From assembly GCA_001799285.1 (NCBI GenBank), contig MGTD01000013.1, positions 1 through 64,000 on the forward strand: 64,000 nucleotides of DNA. Reading direction: 5' to 3'. The translations under genes were made by a program, and so were the position numbers. The DNA is from Deltaproteobacteria bacterium RIFOXYD12_FULL_56_24 (lineage in GTDB: Bacteria > Desulfobacterota > Desulfobulbia > Desulfobulbales > Desulfurivibrionaceae). Shown in pieces: positions 1-9,421 of this stretch. The notes beneath the pieces were generated by a model. The model was not told where the DNA came from, ran no database searches, and saw only the letters and a list, made by a program, of their open reading frames with translations. How positions within the stretch are numbered: position 1 is the stretch's first letter; each line of letters begins with the position of its first letter.

Positions 1-290
1 CAGGTAGCCCAGCTCGTCGAGGATGACCAGATCGTGTCGGGACAGGTGTTCCACCAGCCGGCCGCCCCGGTTGTTGAGCTTCTCCTGCTCCAGTCGGTTC
101 ACCAGGTCGAGGCCATTGTAGAACCTGGCTTTCTTGCCGCTTCTGATGCTTTGCCGGGCGATGGCAATGGCCAGGTGCGTTTTGCCGGGCCGGTACCGCC
201 GACCATGATCACGTTGGTGTGGTCGGCGAGAAGGGGAAATAGGGGACGGAGGCAGTTTAGCAGCTTAACGGTCGGCATGGTGGCTCTTCC
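1..290 (-). pseudogene. IS21-family IstB ATPase remnant, frameshifted and truncated
   Basis: Read on the minus strand, the segment encodes ADHTNVIMVGG before a P-loop and then, in a second frame, KTHLAIAIARQ, ARFYNGLDLVNRLEQEK, LVEHLSRHD and LVILDELGYL. This is the order of the AAA+ transposition helper IstB. One base is missing in the P-loop (GGCCCGGCAAAACG where GGCCCGGGCAAAACG would restore the frame), so the Walker A motif is broken. The 5' part of IstB is absent beyond about position 290, and the 3' part runs off the window. No istA is visible. The remnant is inert by this reading, though it shows that an IS21-type element once sat here. Confidence 0.8.
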
Positions 291-315
291 GCAGAATCTG
301 TGGGCGAACCGAAAT

Positions 316-540
316 CTATTTCCTTGCATCCTCGGCATCAAGCCGGTTCAGAATCGCCAGGGCGCGGTTCACATCGCCGGTTGCCGCCAGGGCGCGGAAA
401 TGGTTTTCAGTGTCCCACGCTGCCAGAGCATGGGCGCTCAATTGCTCTACCAGTTTATTGGTACTCAGGCCCCGACTACGTGCCAGCATCTTGAGGCGTT
501 CCGCCGTATCGTCGGGCAACCGAATTGTTAAAGTACTCAT
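316..540 (-). CDS. Ribbon-helix-helix (CopG/Arc-type) antitoxin
   Basis: A 74-residue protein beginning MSTLTIRLPDD, followed by ERLKMLARSRGLSTNKLVEQ. This is the beta-strand plus two-helix pattern of ribbon-helix-helix DNA-binding antitoxins. It would bind operator DNA as a dimer and neutralise the PIN toxin encoded just upstream. The ATG at 540 was chosen because it overlaps the toxin stop codon as ATGA; a longer start at 558 is possible but has no reason in its favour. The toxin gene precedes the antitoxin gene, the less common order for VapBC-like pairs. It abuts the IstB remnant, which suggests an accessory region. Confidence 0.75.
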   Translation of the reverse strand: MSTLTIRLPDDTAERLKMLARSRGLSTNKLVEQLSAHALAAWDTENHFRALAATGDVNRALAILNRLDAEDARK

Positions 541-956
541 CGCCATTCCTCCAGGCATTGAGCGGGGGTCAAAATACGCAGCCTGCCAAGTTGCAACTCG
601 CCACGCCTCATATCCCGCACATTGTGGGTCACAATCGCCTCGGCATTCCCTGCCAGGGCCAGCTCGATCAGGTGATTGTCGGCCTCGTCCGGCAAATTTG
701 GTCGCCAGCCGTAATACACCGTTACCCAGCGTCCTCGTTGGGCCAGCGCAGCGAGCACCTGCAAGCGTTCAGTCGCAGTTGTTGTATCGCCCCACACTGG
801 CCGCCCCAACAGATCCTGGTATTCCAGCCACAGCGCATTCCCAAACAACGGTTCGAAACCACCCGTCAGAGAACGCCGCAACACCTCGCGCGAGGCACCG
901 CCTGCTGAACGTAGCCCTGCGACAAAGACATTTGTATCAATCACCAAAGCGACCAT
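537..956 (-). CDS. PIN-domain toxin (putative ribonuclease)
   Basis: A 140-residue PIN domain. MVALVIDTNVFVAGL carries the first acidic residue of the nuclease site, LWLEYQDLL the second (Glu), and PDEADNHLIELAL with AIVTHNVRDM the later Asp cluster. PIN toxins are Mg-dependent RNases that cut tRNA or mRNA. The start at 956 places the conserved IDTN strand near the N terminus; an upstream ATG at 1028 would add an unrelated leader. The stop codon overlaps the antitoxin start by four bases, so the two are translationally coupled. This fits the COG1569-type PIN family, though the target is unknown. Confidence 0.78.
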   Translation of the reverse strand: MVALVIDTNVFVAGLRSAGGASREVLRRSLTGGFEPLFGNALWLEYQDLLGRPVWGDTTTATERLQVLAALAQRGRWVTVYYGWRPNLPDEADNHLIELALAGNAEAIVTHNVRDMRRGELQLGRLRILTPAQCLEEWR

Positions 957-1355
957 ATTGGTAGCATATACGCCATCATATTTAATTTCAAGAGAAAAAA
1001 CGCGGAGTAAAGTGGCCCCCTGAGTCAAAACAAAAATCCGCGGAACTTAAACTGCACATTTGCCTTAATTCACAGCTGGACGGCGCTGTCCCGATTTGAT
1101 CTTTTCTGGTGCTGCCGGTTCCGCTCCCTTCTCTCTGCTTGTAAATCTGTCCACGCTAAACGCCCCGCCGTGCTTTGCGGACCTGTATGCGACATCTTTG
1201 CACCCAAAGGGCATAAAATCCGGCAAGCTGCTCAACTCAGCTTTATCTTGCTGATTTTTTGGTTTTTCCTTGCCTTTCCCCCGGTTTTAATTTAAGGTAC
1301 CTCTTTTTTTCCCCAACCGGGGAACGAACCCTTCTTCATGGAAAGTCAAAAAGTT
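957..1355. other. Gene-free stretch holding one copy of a dispersed short repeat
   Basis: About 400 bases between the divergent PIN gene and typA. Positions 1199-1247, read on the minus strand, carry AAGCTGAGTTGAGCAGCTTG followed by TTATGCCCTTTGGGTGCAAA, a repeat that recurs at 12523-12583 and 58784-58839. The typA promoter should lie here, but I see no convincing -35/-10 pair. No small ORF with a ribosome-binding site was found. Confidence 0.5.
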
Positions 1356-3140
1356 ATGGATCAAAGCATAATCAGAAACGTCGCCATCATTGCCCACGTT
1401 GACCACGGAAAAACCACCCTGGTCGACCAACTTTTCCAGCAAAGCGGCATGTTCCGGGAAAATCAGGAAGTGGCCGAACGCCTCATGGACTCCATGGATC
1501 TGGAAAAAGAACGCGGCATTACCATCACCGCCAAGAACGGCTCCTATTGCTACAAGGATTACTGGATCAACATCATCGACACCCCCGGCCACGCCGATTT
1601 CGGCGGTCAGGTGGAACGGGTCCTGCGCATGGCGGACGGCTGCCTCCTTCTGGTGGACGCCCAGGAAGGCCCCATGCCCCAGACCTATTTTGTTTTGAAA
1701 AAAGCGTTGGCCGCAGGATTGCGCATCATCGTGGTGATCAACAAGATCGACAAGCCCGCGGCCCGCTGTGAATGGGTGGTCGATCAGGTTTTCGACCTTT
1801 TTGTCAAGCTGGAGGCCCCGGACCATCTCCTTGATTTCCCGGTGGTCTACGCCTCTGCCAAGCAGGGCTACGCCAAGCATCACCTTAGCGACGAATCCAC
1901 CACCATGGAACCGATCACCGAGCTGATCGTCGCCCACGTACCCCCGCCCTCCGGCGACCCCAACGCGCCCTTGCAGATGCAGGTCAGCTCTCTGGACCAC
2001 TCCCCCTATCTGGGGCGGCTCGGCATCGGCAAGGTAACCAACGGCACCTTAAGCATCAACAAGCCCATTGCCGTGGTCAGGCGCGACGGCAGCGTAATCC
2101 CGGCGCGGCTCACCAAGATCTTCCGTTTTGAGTCCGACAAAAAGATGGCCACCGACACGGCCGGGGTCGGCGAGCTGGTAGCAGTGGCTGGCATGGACGA
2201 CGTTACCGTCGGCGTTACCTTCACCGATGTGGACAACCCCATGCCGATGCCCCTGATCGAGATCGACCCGCCGACCATCTCGATGAATTTCATTCCCAAC
2301 GACTCGCCCTTTGCCGGTTTGGAAGGGAAATTCGTCACCTCCCGCCATCTGGAAGACCGACTCCGGAAAGAGACTCTTGCCGATGTGGCCCTCCGGGTCG
2401 AACCCATGACCGAAGGCGTCGGCTATGTGGTTGCCGGCCGCGGCGAGCTGCATCTTTCCATCCTCATCGAAAAGATGCGCCGCGAAGGTTTCGAGCTCCA
2501 GGTCACCCGGCCCCAGGTCATCATGAAACAGGTTGACGGCGTCACTCTTGAACCTTACGAAGAACTGACCATTGACGTGGACGAGCAGTACGCCGGGGCG
2601 GTAATCGAACGGCTGGGGATGCTGAGAGGCCAGATGCAGGAGATGAGCCAGGCAAACGGCATGAACCGGCTGGTCTATAAAATCCCCACCCGCGGTCTGC
2701 TCGGCTACCGCTCGGAATTCATGACCGCCACCAAGGGCTTGGGCATGATGAACTACGTTTTTGCCGAATACGGCCCCTATGCCGGAGACATCATCAACCG
2801 GGTCAACGGGGTCCTTATCAGCATGGACACCTGCACCACCGTGGCCTACGCCCTGTTCAACCTGCAGGATCGCGGCCGGTTGTTTCTCGGCCCGGGCAAC
2901 CGGATCTATGCCGGCCAGATCATCGGCGAAAACGCCCGGAATCAGGACATGGTGGTCAATCCGGCCAAGGGCAAGAAGCTCACCAACATGCGCGCTTCCG
3001 GCTCCGATGAAAACGTGGTTCTGGTCCCGCCGGTACAGATGAGTCTGGAAGACTGCATCGCCTACATCAATGATGACGAGCTGGTGGAAGTGACCCCCAA
3101 GACCATCCGCTTGCGGAAGAGAATGCTTAACGCTAAGTAA
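1356..3140 (+). CDS. typA: Translational GTPase TypA/BipA
   Basis: A 594-residue ribosome-associated GTPase of the EF-G class that helps assembly of the large ribosomal subunit under stress. All G motifs are seen: G1 AHVDHGKT (residues 13-20), G2 RGIT (53-56), G3 DTPGH (75-79), G4 NKID and G5 SAKQG. The EF-G-like domains and the TypA-specific C-terminal domain follow, and the length is normal for the family. The ATG at 1356 matches the usual N terminus (a few residues before [11 protein letters not shown]) and has GGAAAG ten bases upstream; 1338 is an in-frame alternative. The gene stands alone and is followed by a strong terminator. Its TAA stop lies inside GTAACTGCCCAGCAG, a tip of the MITE family described below. 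Confidence 0.96.
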   Translation: MDQSIIRNVAIIAHVDHGKTTLVDQLFQQSGMFRENQEVAERLMDSMDLEKERGITITAKNGSYCYKDYWINIIDTPGHADFGGQVERVLRMADGCLLLVDAQEGPMPQTYFVLKKALAAGLRIIVVINKIDKPAARCEWVVDQVFDLFVKLEAPDHLLDFPVVYASAKQGYAKHHLSDESTTMEPITELIVAHVPPPSGDPNAPLQMQVSSLDHSPYLGRLGIGKVTNGTLSINKPIAVVRRDGSVIPARLTKIFRFESDKKMATDTAGVGELVAVAGMDDVTVGVTFTDVDNPMPMPLIEIDPPTISMNFIPNDSPFAGLEGKFVTSRHLEDRLRKETLADVALRVEPMTEGVGYVVAGRGELHLSILIEKMRREGFELQVTRPQVIMKQVDGVTLEPYEELTIDVDEQYAGAVIERLGMLRGQMQEMSQANGMNRLVYKIPTRGLLGYRSEFMTATKGLGMMNYVFAEYGPYAGDIINRVNGVLISMDTCTTVAYALFNLQDRGRLFLGPGNRIYAGQIIGENARNQDMVVNPAKGKKLTNMRASGSDENVVLVPPVQMSLEDCIAYINDDELVEVTPKTIRLRKRMLNAK

Positions 3141-3160
3141 CTGCCCAGCAGTACTAAATA

Positions 3161-3204
3161 AAAAAGGCCATGCCCGGATGTTGTCCGGCATGGCCTTTTT
3201 TTGT
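3161..3204 (+). terminator. Rho-independent terminator after typA
   Basis: GGCCATGCCCGGA and TCCGGCATGGCC pair as a 12-bp stem with one bulged base and a short loop. The stem is flanked by an A-run on the left and a T-run on the right, so it may act in both directions. It lies 20 bases after the typA stop. Confidence 0.9.
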
Positions 3205-3320
3205 GTTTTTGCCTGCGTTGTGGTGGTGCTAAGTTTACTATCGAACTATTCGTAACTGATTACAGGGTAGGCGACCAAGTTCAGCGCCGTATCCCAACTG
3301 TCTGTTTTTACTTGACCACC

Positions 3321-3707
3321 TTAAATGGTGGTGGCCCATTTACGAAACTGCACCGCGCGCTCGGAGTTGACTTTGTAGCCAACGGCGATGATCGCGGCGA
3401 GTTTGTAGTGCTTGGTGTCGTAACTTTTTCCGTCTGCGGCAGTTATTCGAAAATTTCGAATAACTGAATCTTCCTCCAGCTCACTGTCAGAGAAAACCTT
3501 TTTCAGGTGGTAGTTGACGGTATGGGTTTCCACATCGTAAAGCATCCCCATCATTTTCTGGGTGACCCAGACGTTTTCATCAGCGTAAACCGCTTCGACG
3601 CCACCATGGCCACTGGCGGCGACAAAAGTCAGATATTCAGCCGCTGATGAACGGACAAGGGATACCACATTTTTCTTGGGAGTCTGCGGTGGGTTATTCT
3701 TGCTCAT
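3321..3707 (-). pseudogene. rhuM: RhuM-family protein, 3'-truncated
   Basis: The 128 residues match the N-terminal part of the RhuM/virulence-protein family, with VWVTQKMMGMLYDV, NYHLKKVFSDSEL, SYDTKHYKLAAIIAVGYKVNS and the end RAVQFRKWATTI. Intact members continue for about 200 more residues after the RxWAT segment; here a TAA follows at once and the next bases show no recognisable continuation. RhuM genes often lie inside type I restriction-modification loci, and this one is the last gene behind hsdM on the same strand. A role in DNA metabolism is suspected for the family but not established. I treat it as a remnant, although the short product could still be made. Confidence 0.65.
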
Positions 3708-3843
3708 CCAAGCCTCCCTCTTTTTCTTGTGTGCAGAACACGTTTACTCTCATAACGCGCTTCGATGCTCTGCTCACCAACCTGACCGGTGAAAATCAGG
3801 AACTCGGGCGTGCTGTTTCAGATCAGCTTGCGCTTGCTGTCTA

Positions 3844-5772
3844 TCATGGCTTGGCCTCAGCCGCTGCCGCCATCAGTACATTCAGCCGTGCCAGCGCATC
3901 GGCAACGATGCGCCCCTGCACCTCGATATTGCCGATGATCTGCTGCGGCGTGCGGGTGTCTATCTCGACCACGGCCGTCGGGTTGACGGCCTTCAAATCA
4001 AACACAGCAGCGTCAATGTTGGCCGCTTGGGTTTCCAGATCGCGGGCGGCTTTATCTTTTTCCAGTATCTGAGTTGTCAGTGCCAACAGCTCTGCATCAC
4101 TGGCCTTGTCTTTCTTCAGGCGTTTGAGCTGTTCCTTAAAATCCACCACGGCGGCTTTGATTTGTGCCGCCTTATCAAGCAGGGGCTGCATCTCGGCGCG
4201 AGCCTTGGCGCGGCGGGCAACGAAATCCACCGTCCACGAATAGCGGCTCTCCCCCTCCGGCTTGCCGTGCTGTTGCAGCATGCGGGCATAACTGGGAAAG
4301 AATTTGCCGGCATTGGCCTCATCGGCCTGCCAGTCAGCAGTGAGGATGGCGGGCAATTGCGCGTCGGCCAGCACCTCGCCGTTTTGGTCAAAACCGAAAT
4401 GCGCCAGCGTCAGCGGCGTTTTCTTGCCGACCTTCACATAAGACAAGTCGTAGTACCAAGTCTTCCCGGTCTTCCGGCCCTTGGTAAAAAACAGTAGATT
4501 GGTTTTCACGCCCGCGCCGGCGGTGGAGAACACGCCCCCGGGCAGGCTGATGATGGCCCACAGATCGCACTCGTCCACCAGCTTGCGTTTGGTCTCGACA
4601 AAGGCGCTCTCGTTGGTGCGAAACAGCAAGCCCTCGTCCAGCACGATGGCGCAGGTGCCCTTGGGTGCCAGCTCACCAAGGATGTCCTGCACAAACAGCA
4701 CCTGGGTGGCGCTGGTTTCATAGGCAAAGTTCTTTTGCGCATCCTTGCCTTCCTTGCCGCCAAAAGGCGGGTTGGTCAGGATCACGTCAAAGGTCTTGGG
4801 CGCGTTGTCGAACAGCGCTGCGTAGGTGGCGCGGCGGGTCAGCGAGTTGCCATGCCACAGATTGGGCTGGTCGATGCCGTGCAGCACCAAGTTGGCCAGC
4901 GCGATGGGGAACACCAGATTCTCTTTTTCGCGGCCAAAGAAGGTGTCGTGCTTGAGGGTGTCGATGTCGGTGCTGGTGGCGCTTTGGCCCAACTGGCGGG
5001 CGATGTGCTCATAGGCAATGGCGAGAAAACCGCCGGTGCCGCAGCAAGGGTCGTACACCGTTTGGCCCAGTTGCGGATTGACTGTGTGCACCATGGCGCG
5101 GATCACCTCGCGCGGCGTGAAAAACTGGCCGCCGTCGGAATTCTTCTCGCCCATCTTGAGCAGCAGGTCTTCATACACCTGCGACAGGGTGAAGAAATGC
5201 TGGTCGTCCACATGGTCGATATTGATCTGGTGCACCTTGTCGAGGATGTCGCGCAGATTGGCCTCGCTATCTACGCGCACCTTTTCTACCGCCGTCATGG
5301 TGCGGCCCATGATGCGCTGCTTGCGGCTGGCTGCCGGATTGGGCAGGCCGGTGCGGATGTCGATGTCCAGGCTGTGCAGGTGCGGCAGCAGCTCCTTGTT
5401 GACGAACTCGAACAGCTTGCCGTCGCCCGCCGCGAACAGTTCCTGCCGCTTCCAGCCGAAAGGCTTGCCCTCGGCGGTTTTCGGATGCTCCGGCTTGTCG
5501 ACATACGGCGCGGCCCAATCCTGCCAACGGTAAGGACTGTGCAGTGCGGGCGAGAAGTTCGCGCCCAACACTTCGGCCTCTTCCCGCGCACGGGCTTCCT
5601 GTGCGTCGAGAATGCGCAGGAACAGAATCCAGGTCAGCTCCGGCACGTACTGCAAGGCGCTGGCGCAATTGGAGCGGCGCATCACATCGCAGATGCTCTT
5701 GACGAAGCTGGAGAGCGACTGGGTGGAGGCGATGGCCTTGGGTTGTTTGTCGATTGTTTTTTTTCTGGCCAT
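3844..5772 (-). CDS. hsdM: Type I restriction-modification methyltransferase subunit HsdM
   Basis: A 642-residue N6-adenine DNA methyltransferase that, with HsdS, methylates the recognition site and protects the host. An N-terminal HsdM helical domain (LSSFVKSICDVMRRSNCAS, ELTWILFLRILDAQE) precedes the SAM-binding motif I YDPCCGTGGFL near residue 240 and the catalytic motif IV ILTNPPFGGKEG near residue 335. GGQFFTPREV marks the HsdM class. The C terminus has a predicted coiled segment (LKRLKKDKASDAELLALT), used in this family to contact HsdS. The ATG lies two bases after the hsdS stop, in one operon with hsdR and hsdS. Nothing catalytic is missing. Confidence 0.94.
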   Translation of the reverse strand: MARKKTIDKQPKAIASTQSLSSFVKSICDVMRRSNCASALQYVPELTWILFLRILDAQEARAREEAEVLGANFSPALHSPYRWQDWAAPYVDKPEHPKTAEGKPFGWKRQELFAAGDGKLFEFVNKELLPHLHSLDIDIRTGLPNPAASRKQRIMGRTMTAVEKVRVDSEANLRDILDKVHQINIDHVDDQHFFTLSQVYEDLLLKMGEKNSDGGQFFTPREVIRAMVHTVNPQLGQTVYDPCCGTGGFLAIAYEHIARQLGQSATSTDIDTLKHDTFFGREKENLVFPIALANLVLHGIDQPNLWHGNSLTRRATYAALFDNAPKTFDVILTNPPFGGKEGKDAQKNFAYETSATQVLFVQDILGELAPKGTCAIVLDEGLLFRTNESAFVETKRKLVDECDLWAIISLPGGVFSTAGAGVKTNLLFFTKGRKTGKTWYYDLSYVKVGKKTPLTLAHFGFDQNGEVLADAQLPAILTADWQADEANAGKFFPSYARMLQQHGKPEGESRYSWTVDFVARRAKARAEMQPLLDKAAQIKAAVVDFKEQLKRLKKDKASDAELLALTTQILEKDKAARDLETQAANIDAAVFDLKAVNPTAVVEIDTRTPQQIIGNIEVQGRIVADALARLNVLMAAAAEAKP

Positions 5773-5774
5773 GC

Positions 5775-6920
5775 TTACACCCCGAAGGCTTGCGCGAGCA
5801 CACGGTTGGGAAGGCGATTGATGCCCTCCAGCGCTTCCTTGCTCGAATTTTCCACTGCGTCGATTGCGGTCATGACAGCCTGGATGCGCGCCACGATGTG
5901 CTGTTGTTCGGTCTTGCTGGGGGCAGGCACTTCCAACGCTTTGATTTGCGCACCGCTCAAAGCAGATCGGCTTCCTCCACGCCCCTCAGAAAGTTCACGT
6001 AAGTCGAGGTACGACGATTGTATCCAGAGCTGTAGAAAGTTTGAATCCCACGTCACATTGGGTAGAACGGCAACGGAATGTTGATTCGTTGTGGCCGAAA
6101 CCTCCAACACTGCCGAACGGCCTCGTGTCTTTCCCTCGCCAGTAATGGCGATCAATACAGTCTTCGGGGGGAGCAATGAAAGTGAACATTCAGCCAACGC
6201 TTTTCTAGAGATTGACTCTTTCACAGTTGAAATTGGTGAAAAATCAATTTCTCCAGTCTTTACCCACGCAACTTCTGGTGGTTGCCAATATGTTGAGTTA
6301 TCCCGAGCAGGAGTTACGCCGCTGGATATGTGGGCGTAGTCGCCAAGCCTCTTTTTCGGCGCTGCATCCAGTTCCGCAAAGAATGCCTTGAGCATGCGGA
6401 AGCGCAGCAAGCGGGTATCGCTCAACTGAACCTGCGCCGCTTGCCGGGCCGTTTCTATTTCAGCCAGTTGGGCCTTCAGACGGGCGGCGATTTGGCGTTG
6501 TTCACTAATACGTGGCTTTGGTATCAAAAGCCGATTCATCGTATTTTGTGGCAACTTCAGGCGAGTTGAACCAGTGACAGCTTCTGAATAGTCAGCCCAA
6601 TTCAGGGCGAAGCAGAGAAAGTCATCATCACACAACCCTACTTTTCCCTTCAAGACGTGTGCATGGTTGTTAACCCAGCACTTACCTTCAACGATGTAGG
6701 CCTTGTTTTTTTGCGCGTCCAGAAACGGCGCTCCGTCTTCTCCTAAAAGTACGTATCTACCGTCTTGCCTGTATCCATCAATCCAACCAACCTGTCCGGT
6801 TGCACCAAAATATGGATAAGCTCCCTCACGTTTGTTGCGCTCTATTTGGCTGATTGGCTCTCTGAGGTAATCATGGATATCAGCCATCTCGGTCAATGGC
6901 ACTAGAGGAAACTTGCTCAT
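5775..6920 (-). CDS. hsdS: Type I restriction-modification specificity subunit HsdS
   Basis: A 381-residue DNA-recognition subunit that sets the bipartite target of the HsdRMS complex. There are two target-recognition domains, each ending in a conserved helix: the first around ISEQRQIAARLKAQLAEIETARQ, the second around KTEQQHIVARIQAVMTAIDAVE. Typical TRD fragments such as YPYFGATGQVGWIDGY and GDYAHISSGVTPARD are seen. The length is normal for a full, two-TRD HsdS. The start overlaps the hsdR stop as ATGA. The target sequence cannot be read from the protein alone. Confidence 0.9.
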   Translation of the reverse strand: MSKFPLVPLTEMADIHDYLREPISQIERNKREGAYPYFGATGQVGWIDGYRQDGRYVLLGEDGAPFLDAQKNKAYIVEGKCWVNNHAHVLKGKVGLCDDDFLCFALNWADYSEAVTGSTRLKLPQNTMNRLLIPKPRISEQRQIAARLKAQLAEIETARQAAQVQLSDTRLLRFRMLKAFFAELDAAPKKRLGDYAHISSGVTPARDNSTYWQPPEVAWVKTGEIDFSPISTVKESISRKALAECSLSLLPPKTVLIAITGEGKTRGRSAVLEVSATTNQHSVAVLPNVTWDSNFLQLWIQSSYLDLRELSEGRGGSRSALSGAQIKALEVPAPSKTEQQHIVARIQAVMTAIDAVENSSKEALEGINRLPNRVLAQAFGV

Positions 6921-9325
6921 ACTCCAAACAACCTCGCCTTGGCGTCATGCATTACCTGCGCCGGCGCACCCAAGCCGCGCAAGGCATTCAAGCCGCCAGC
7001 CAGCTTGATCTCCGGCACTTCCCACAGGTTCTGACTTTCCAGCGCATCGGTGCCGCCCTGGGCGAACTGGTGGCCCAGGCCCTTAAGTACGATGGCGGCC
7101 TTGTCGTCCATACCGCTGAACCAGCCCTGGTTATGACTGATGAACAGCTCGCCACGCTCTGGGCGCTTCAGGGCGCGGGCGTGGTAGCCGTGGTGGCCGA
7201 AGAAGTCGTAGAGATCGAAGTCGTTCATCTGGTCGATCTCGCGGATCACCTCCGGACTGAAGTTGTCGCCCAGCAGGTGGTCGATCAGTTGGCGGCGCTT
7301 TTGCGCCTCGATCCACAGGGCACGGAAGTCGTCGAGGTTGCGGGCTTCCGAGACGACGCGCTGGATCACCTCGCGGCGGTACTCATCGACCGGAATCGGC
7401 GTGTCGCGGCCATCGCGGCGGCTGAGGATGAAGCGGCCCTGGGCATTGACGATGACGGATTGTCCGCCGATCTCGGCCACGGCGGGGCCGTCATCACCGC
7501 CTCCGCCGCCACCACCCGTGTCATCGCCACCACCCCCGCCGCCACCGAGACGCGGCGGCTTGGTGATGAAGTCGGTGCCGAACAGATGGGTAACATCGGT
7601 GTAGTCGTAGAGCCAGAACTTGTACTTCTGAGTTTCCTCATGGATGCGGGTGCCGCGCCCGACCATCTGGTAGAACTTGATCGGTGATTGCAGGTAGCGG
7701 AAGAACACCACGGCGTTCAGGCGTTCGATGTCCACGCCCGCTTCCAGCAGGTCCACGGTGCAGGCAATGAAGGCGCGCTCGCCGGAACCGCGCATGGGCT
7801 CGATCATGTCCGAGCCGTTGTTGGCGCCGCCCATGCACTTGAAGGCGTAGTGATCCTTGGGTGTCTGACCGCTCTCCTGGCACCAGCGCACGTATAGGTT
7901 GTTCAGGTGCTGGGTCACGCGGTCGGCGTGGATTTCGCGGGTGCAGAAGATGATGACTTTTTGTTCCGGCCCGCCGTTCTCGCACAACAATTTGAACAGG
8001 TCGGCGCACATCTTGGGCGTGCGCAGCTCGATGAACAGTTCGTCGTCGAAGTCCTTGCCGGTGTACTCGTTCTTGGTCAGGTCATTTGCGGTCAGCGGCA
8101 GGCCGGTTTTGATATCCTTGACGCCCGCCTTGAGAATTTCTTCCTTGGTGAAAGTGGCGTTGTCGATGCTGGCCTTGCGTTTGACAATTTCGCAGGCGGC
8201 AAGGTAGCCGTCTTCCTGCGCCTGAATCAGGGTGTATTCGTAGACCGGCTCGCCAAAGTACTTGCGGTTGTTGGCGGTGATTTCCTGGTCTTCGGCAGGC
8301 GCGTTTTTGGCTTCGTGCAATTGGCGCGGCGTGGCGGTCAGGCCGATGTGGATGGCATTCGGATTGCGCCTGAGCACTTCCGACCACTTGCCCCAGGCCG
8401 AGCGGTGGCATTCGTCGATGATGATGACGCTGAAGGCGTCTTCGCCGTAGTGCTCGGTCAAGAAGCTGGCAAAGCCTTCTTCATCGTCCAGACCGAGGGT
8501 TTGATAGGTGGCGATGTGGATGCGGGCGTTTTGGGCGGCGTTGCCGCCTTTTTCCGTTCGGACGATGCGGGCGTTGTCGCCAAACGCGGCCTTGAGCTTG
8601 GTATAGGCCTGCTCGCGCAATTCATCGCGGTCACACAGAAAGAGCGCGGGCTTGGGTAGTTGCCCGGCCTGACTCATGCGCCACAGCAGATTGGTGGCGA
8701 TGATGGTCTTGCCAGCGCCGGTGGCCAGCGTCAGCAACACGCGAGGCGGTTGGCCAGCCTGCTGGTCAATCAAGATTTTCTCGAAGGCGGCGCGGATTGC
8801 CGCATCCTGGTAATAACGGGAGAGCGCCCACGCAGGGCTGTCGGCCTGAAACAGCATCGCGGCCTCGGGTCGGGCCATGTTGATGCCCGTATCCTTCGCA
8901 TAACGAGCGGTCAAGTCTGGGTGCGGCGGGAAGTCTGCAAACGGAAATGGCCCTCCTTGCAGATTGGTGAAGCAATCGAACTCGCCATAGCGATGGCCAT
9001 TGGTGGCGAAGACATATTTCACATCGAAGCGTTCACAGTCGGCATAGCCCTTGGCCTGCTGCATGCCCTTGAGCGGGTCATCGCTTTCTTTCTTGGCTTC
9101 GAGCACGGCAACAGGCAGGGCTTTGGGCATCTCACCCACCTGAACACAGAGCAGATAGTCGGTACGGCCCGGGCCCTTGCGGCGGCGGCCCTTAGCGCCA
9201 CTGGGTTCCACCGGAGCCGGGGTCAGGATGGTTTCGAGAGTGATGCGTTCACGGCTGACGTAGCCTTTGTCACGCAGTACAGGGTCAATCAGATGGTAGC
9301 GGGTATCCGCCTCGTTCATGCTCAT
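6917..9325 (-). CDS. hsdR: Type I restriction endonuclease subunit HsdR
   Basis: An 802-residue motor-nuclease subunit. The N-terminal endonuclease core has the D...ExK pattern (GRTDYLLCVQVG ... PVAVLEAKKE) and the EcoEI/EcoR124-type opening. The SF2 helicase follows with Walker A LATGAGKT, DEAD-box variant DECH (IIIDECHRSAWGKW), GLTATP, and motif VI region QMVGRGTRIHE. An unusual linker of two seven-glycine runs separated by DDT occupies about residues 585-605, between helicase and C-terminal HsdM-binding region. The start at 9325 has GGGGAAAA upstream and 9319 is an alternative ATG. It is the first gene of hsdR-hsdS-hsdM-rhuM fragment. Confidence 0.94.
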   Translation of the reverse strand: MSMNEADTRYHLIDPVLRDKGYVSRERITLETILTPAPVEPSGAKGRRRKGPGRTDYLLCVQVGEMPKALPVAVLEAKKESDDPLKGMQQAKGYADCERFDVKYVFATNGHRYGEFDCFTNLQGGPFPFADFPPHPDLTARYAKDTGINMARPEAAMLFQADSPAWALSRYYQDAAIRAAFEKILIDQQAGQPPRVLLTLATGAGKTIIATNLLWRMSQAGQLPKPALFLCDRDELREQAYTKLKAAFGDNARIVRTEKGGNAAQNARIHIATYQTLGLDDEEGFASFLTEHYGEDAFSVIIIDECHRSAWGKWSEVLRRNPNAIHIGLTATPRQLHEAKNAPAEDQEITANNRKYFGEPVYEYTLIQAQEDGYLAACEIVKRKASIDNATFTKEEILKAGVKDIKTGLPLTANDLTKNEYTGKDFDDELFIELRTPKMCADLFKLLCENGGPEQKVIIFCTREIHADRVTQHLNNLYVRWCQESGQTPKDHYAFKCMGGANNGSDMIEPMRGSGERAFIACTVDLLEAGVDIERLNAVVFFRYLQSPIKFYQMVGRGTRIHEETQKYKFWLYDYTDVTHLFGTDFITKPPRLGGGGGGGDDTGGGGGGGDDGPAVAEIGGQSVIVNAQGRFILSRRDGRDTPIPVDEYRREVIQRVVSEARNLDDFRALWIEAQKRRQLIDHLLGDNFSPEVIREIDQMNDFDLYDFFGHHGYHARALKRPERGELFISHNQGWFSGMDDKAAIVLKGLGHQFAQGGTDALESQNLWEVPEIKLAGGLNALRGLGAPAQVMHDAKARLFGV

Positions 9326-9421
9326 GGATTTTCCCCACTCCCTTGCGCTTACGCCAGCGATAGATGATCCGTAACTTTAAACAAGCTGATCAGTAGTGAA
9401 AAATCCGCTGCCTTTTGATAG

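Noticed and set aside
2049-3191. 380-codon ORF on the minus strand
   Set aside because: Shadow of typA, whose motifs are complete on the plus strand.
4735-6084. 449-codon ORF on the plus strand
   Set aside because: It is the reverse complement of hsdM/hsdS, has no recognisable motif, and the minus-strand genes are certain.
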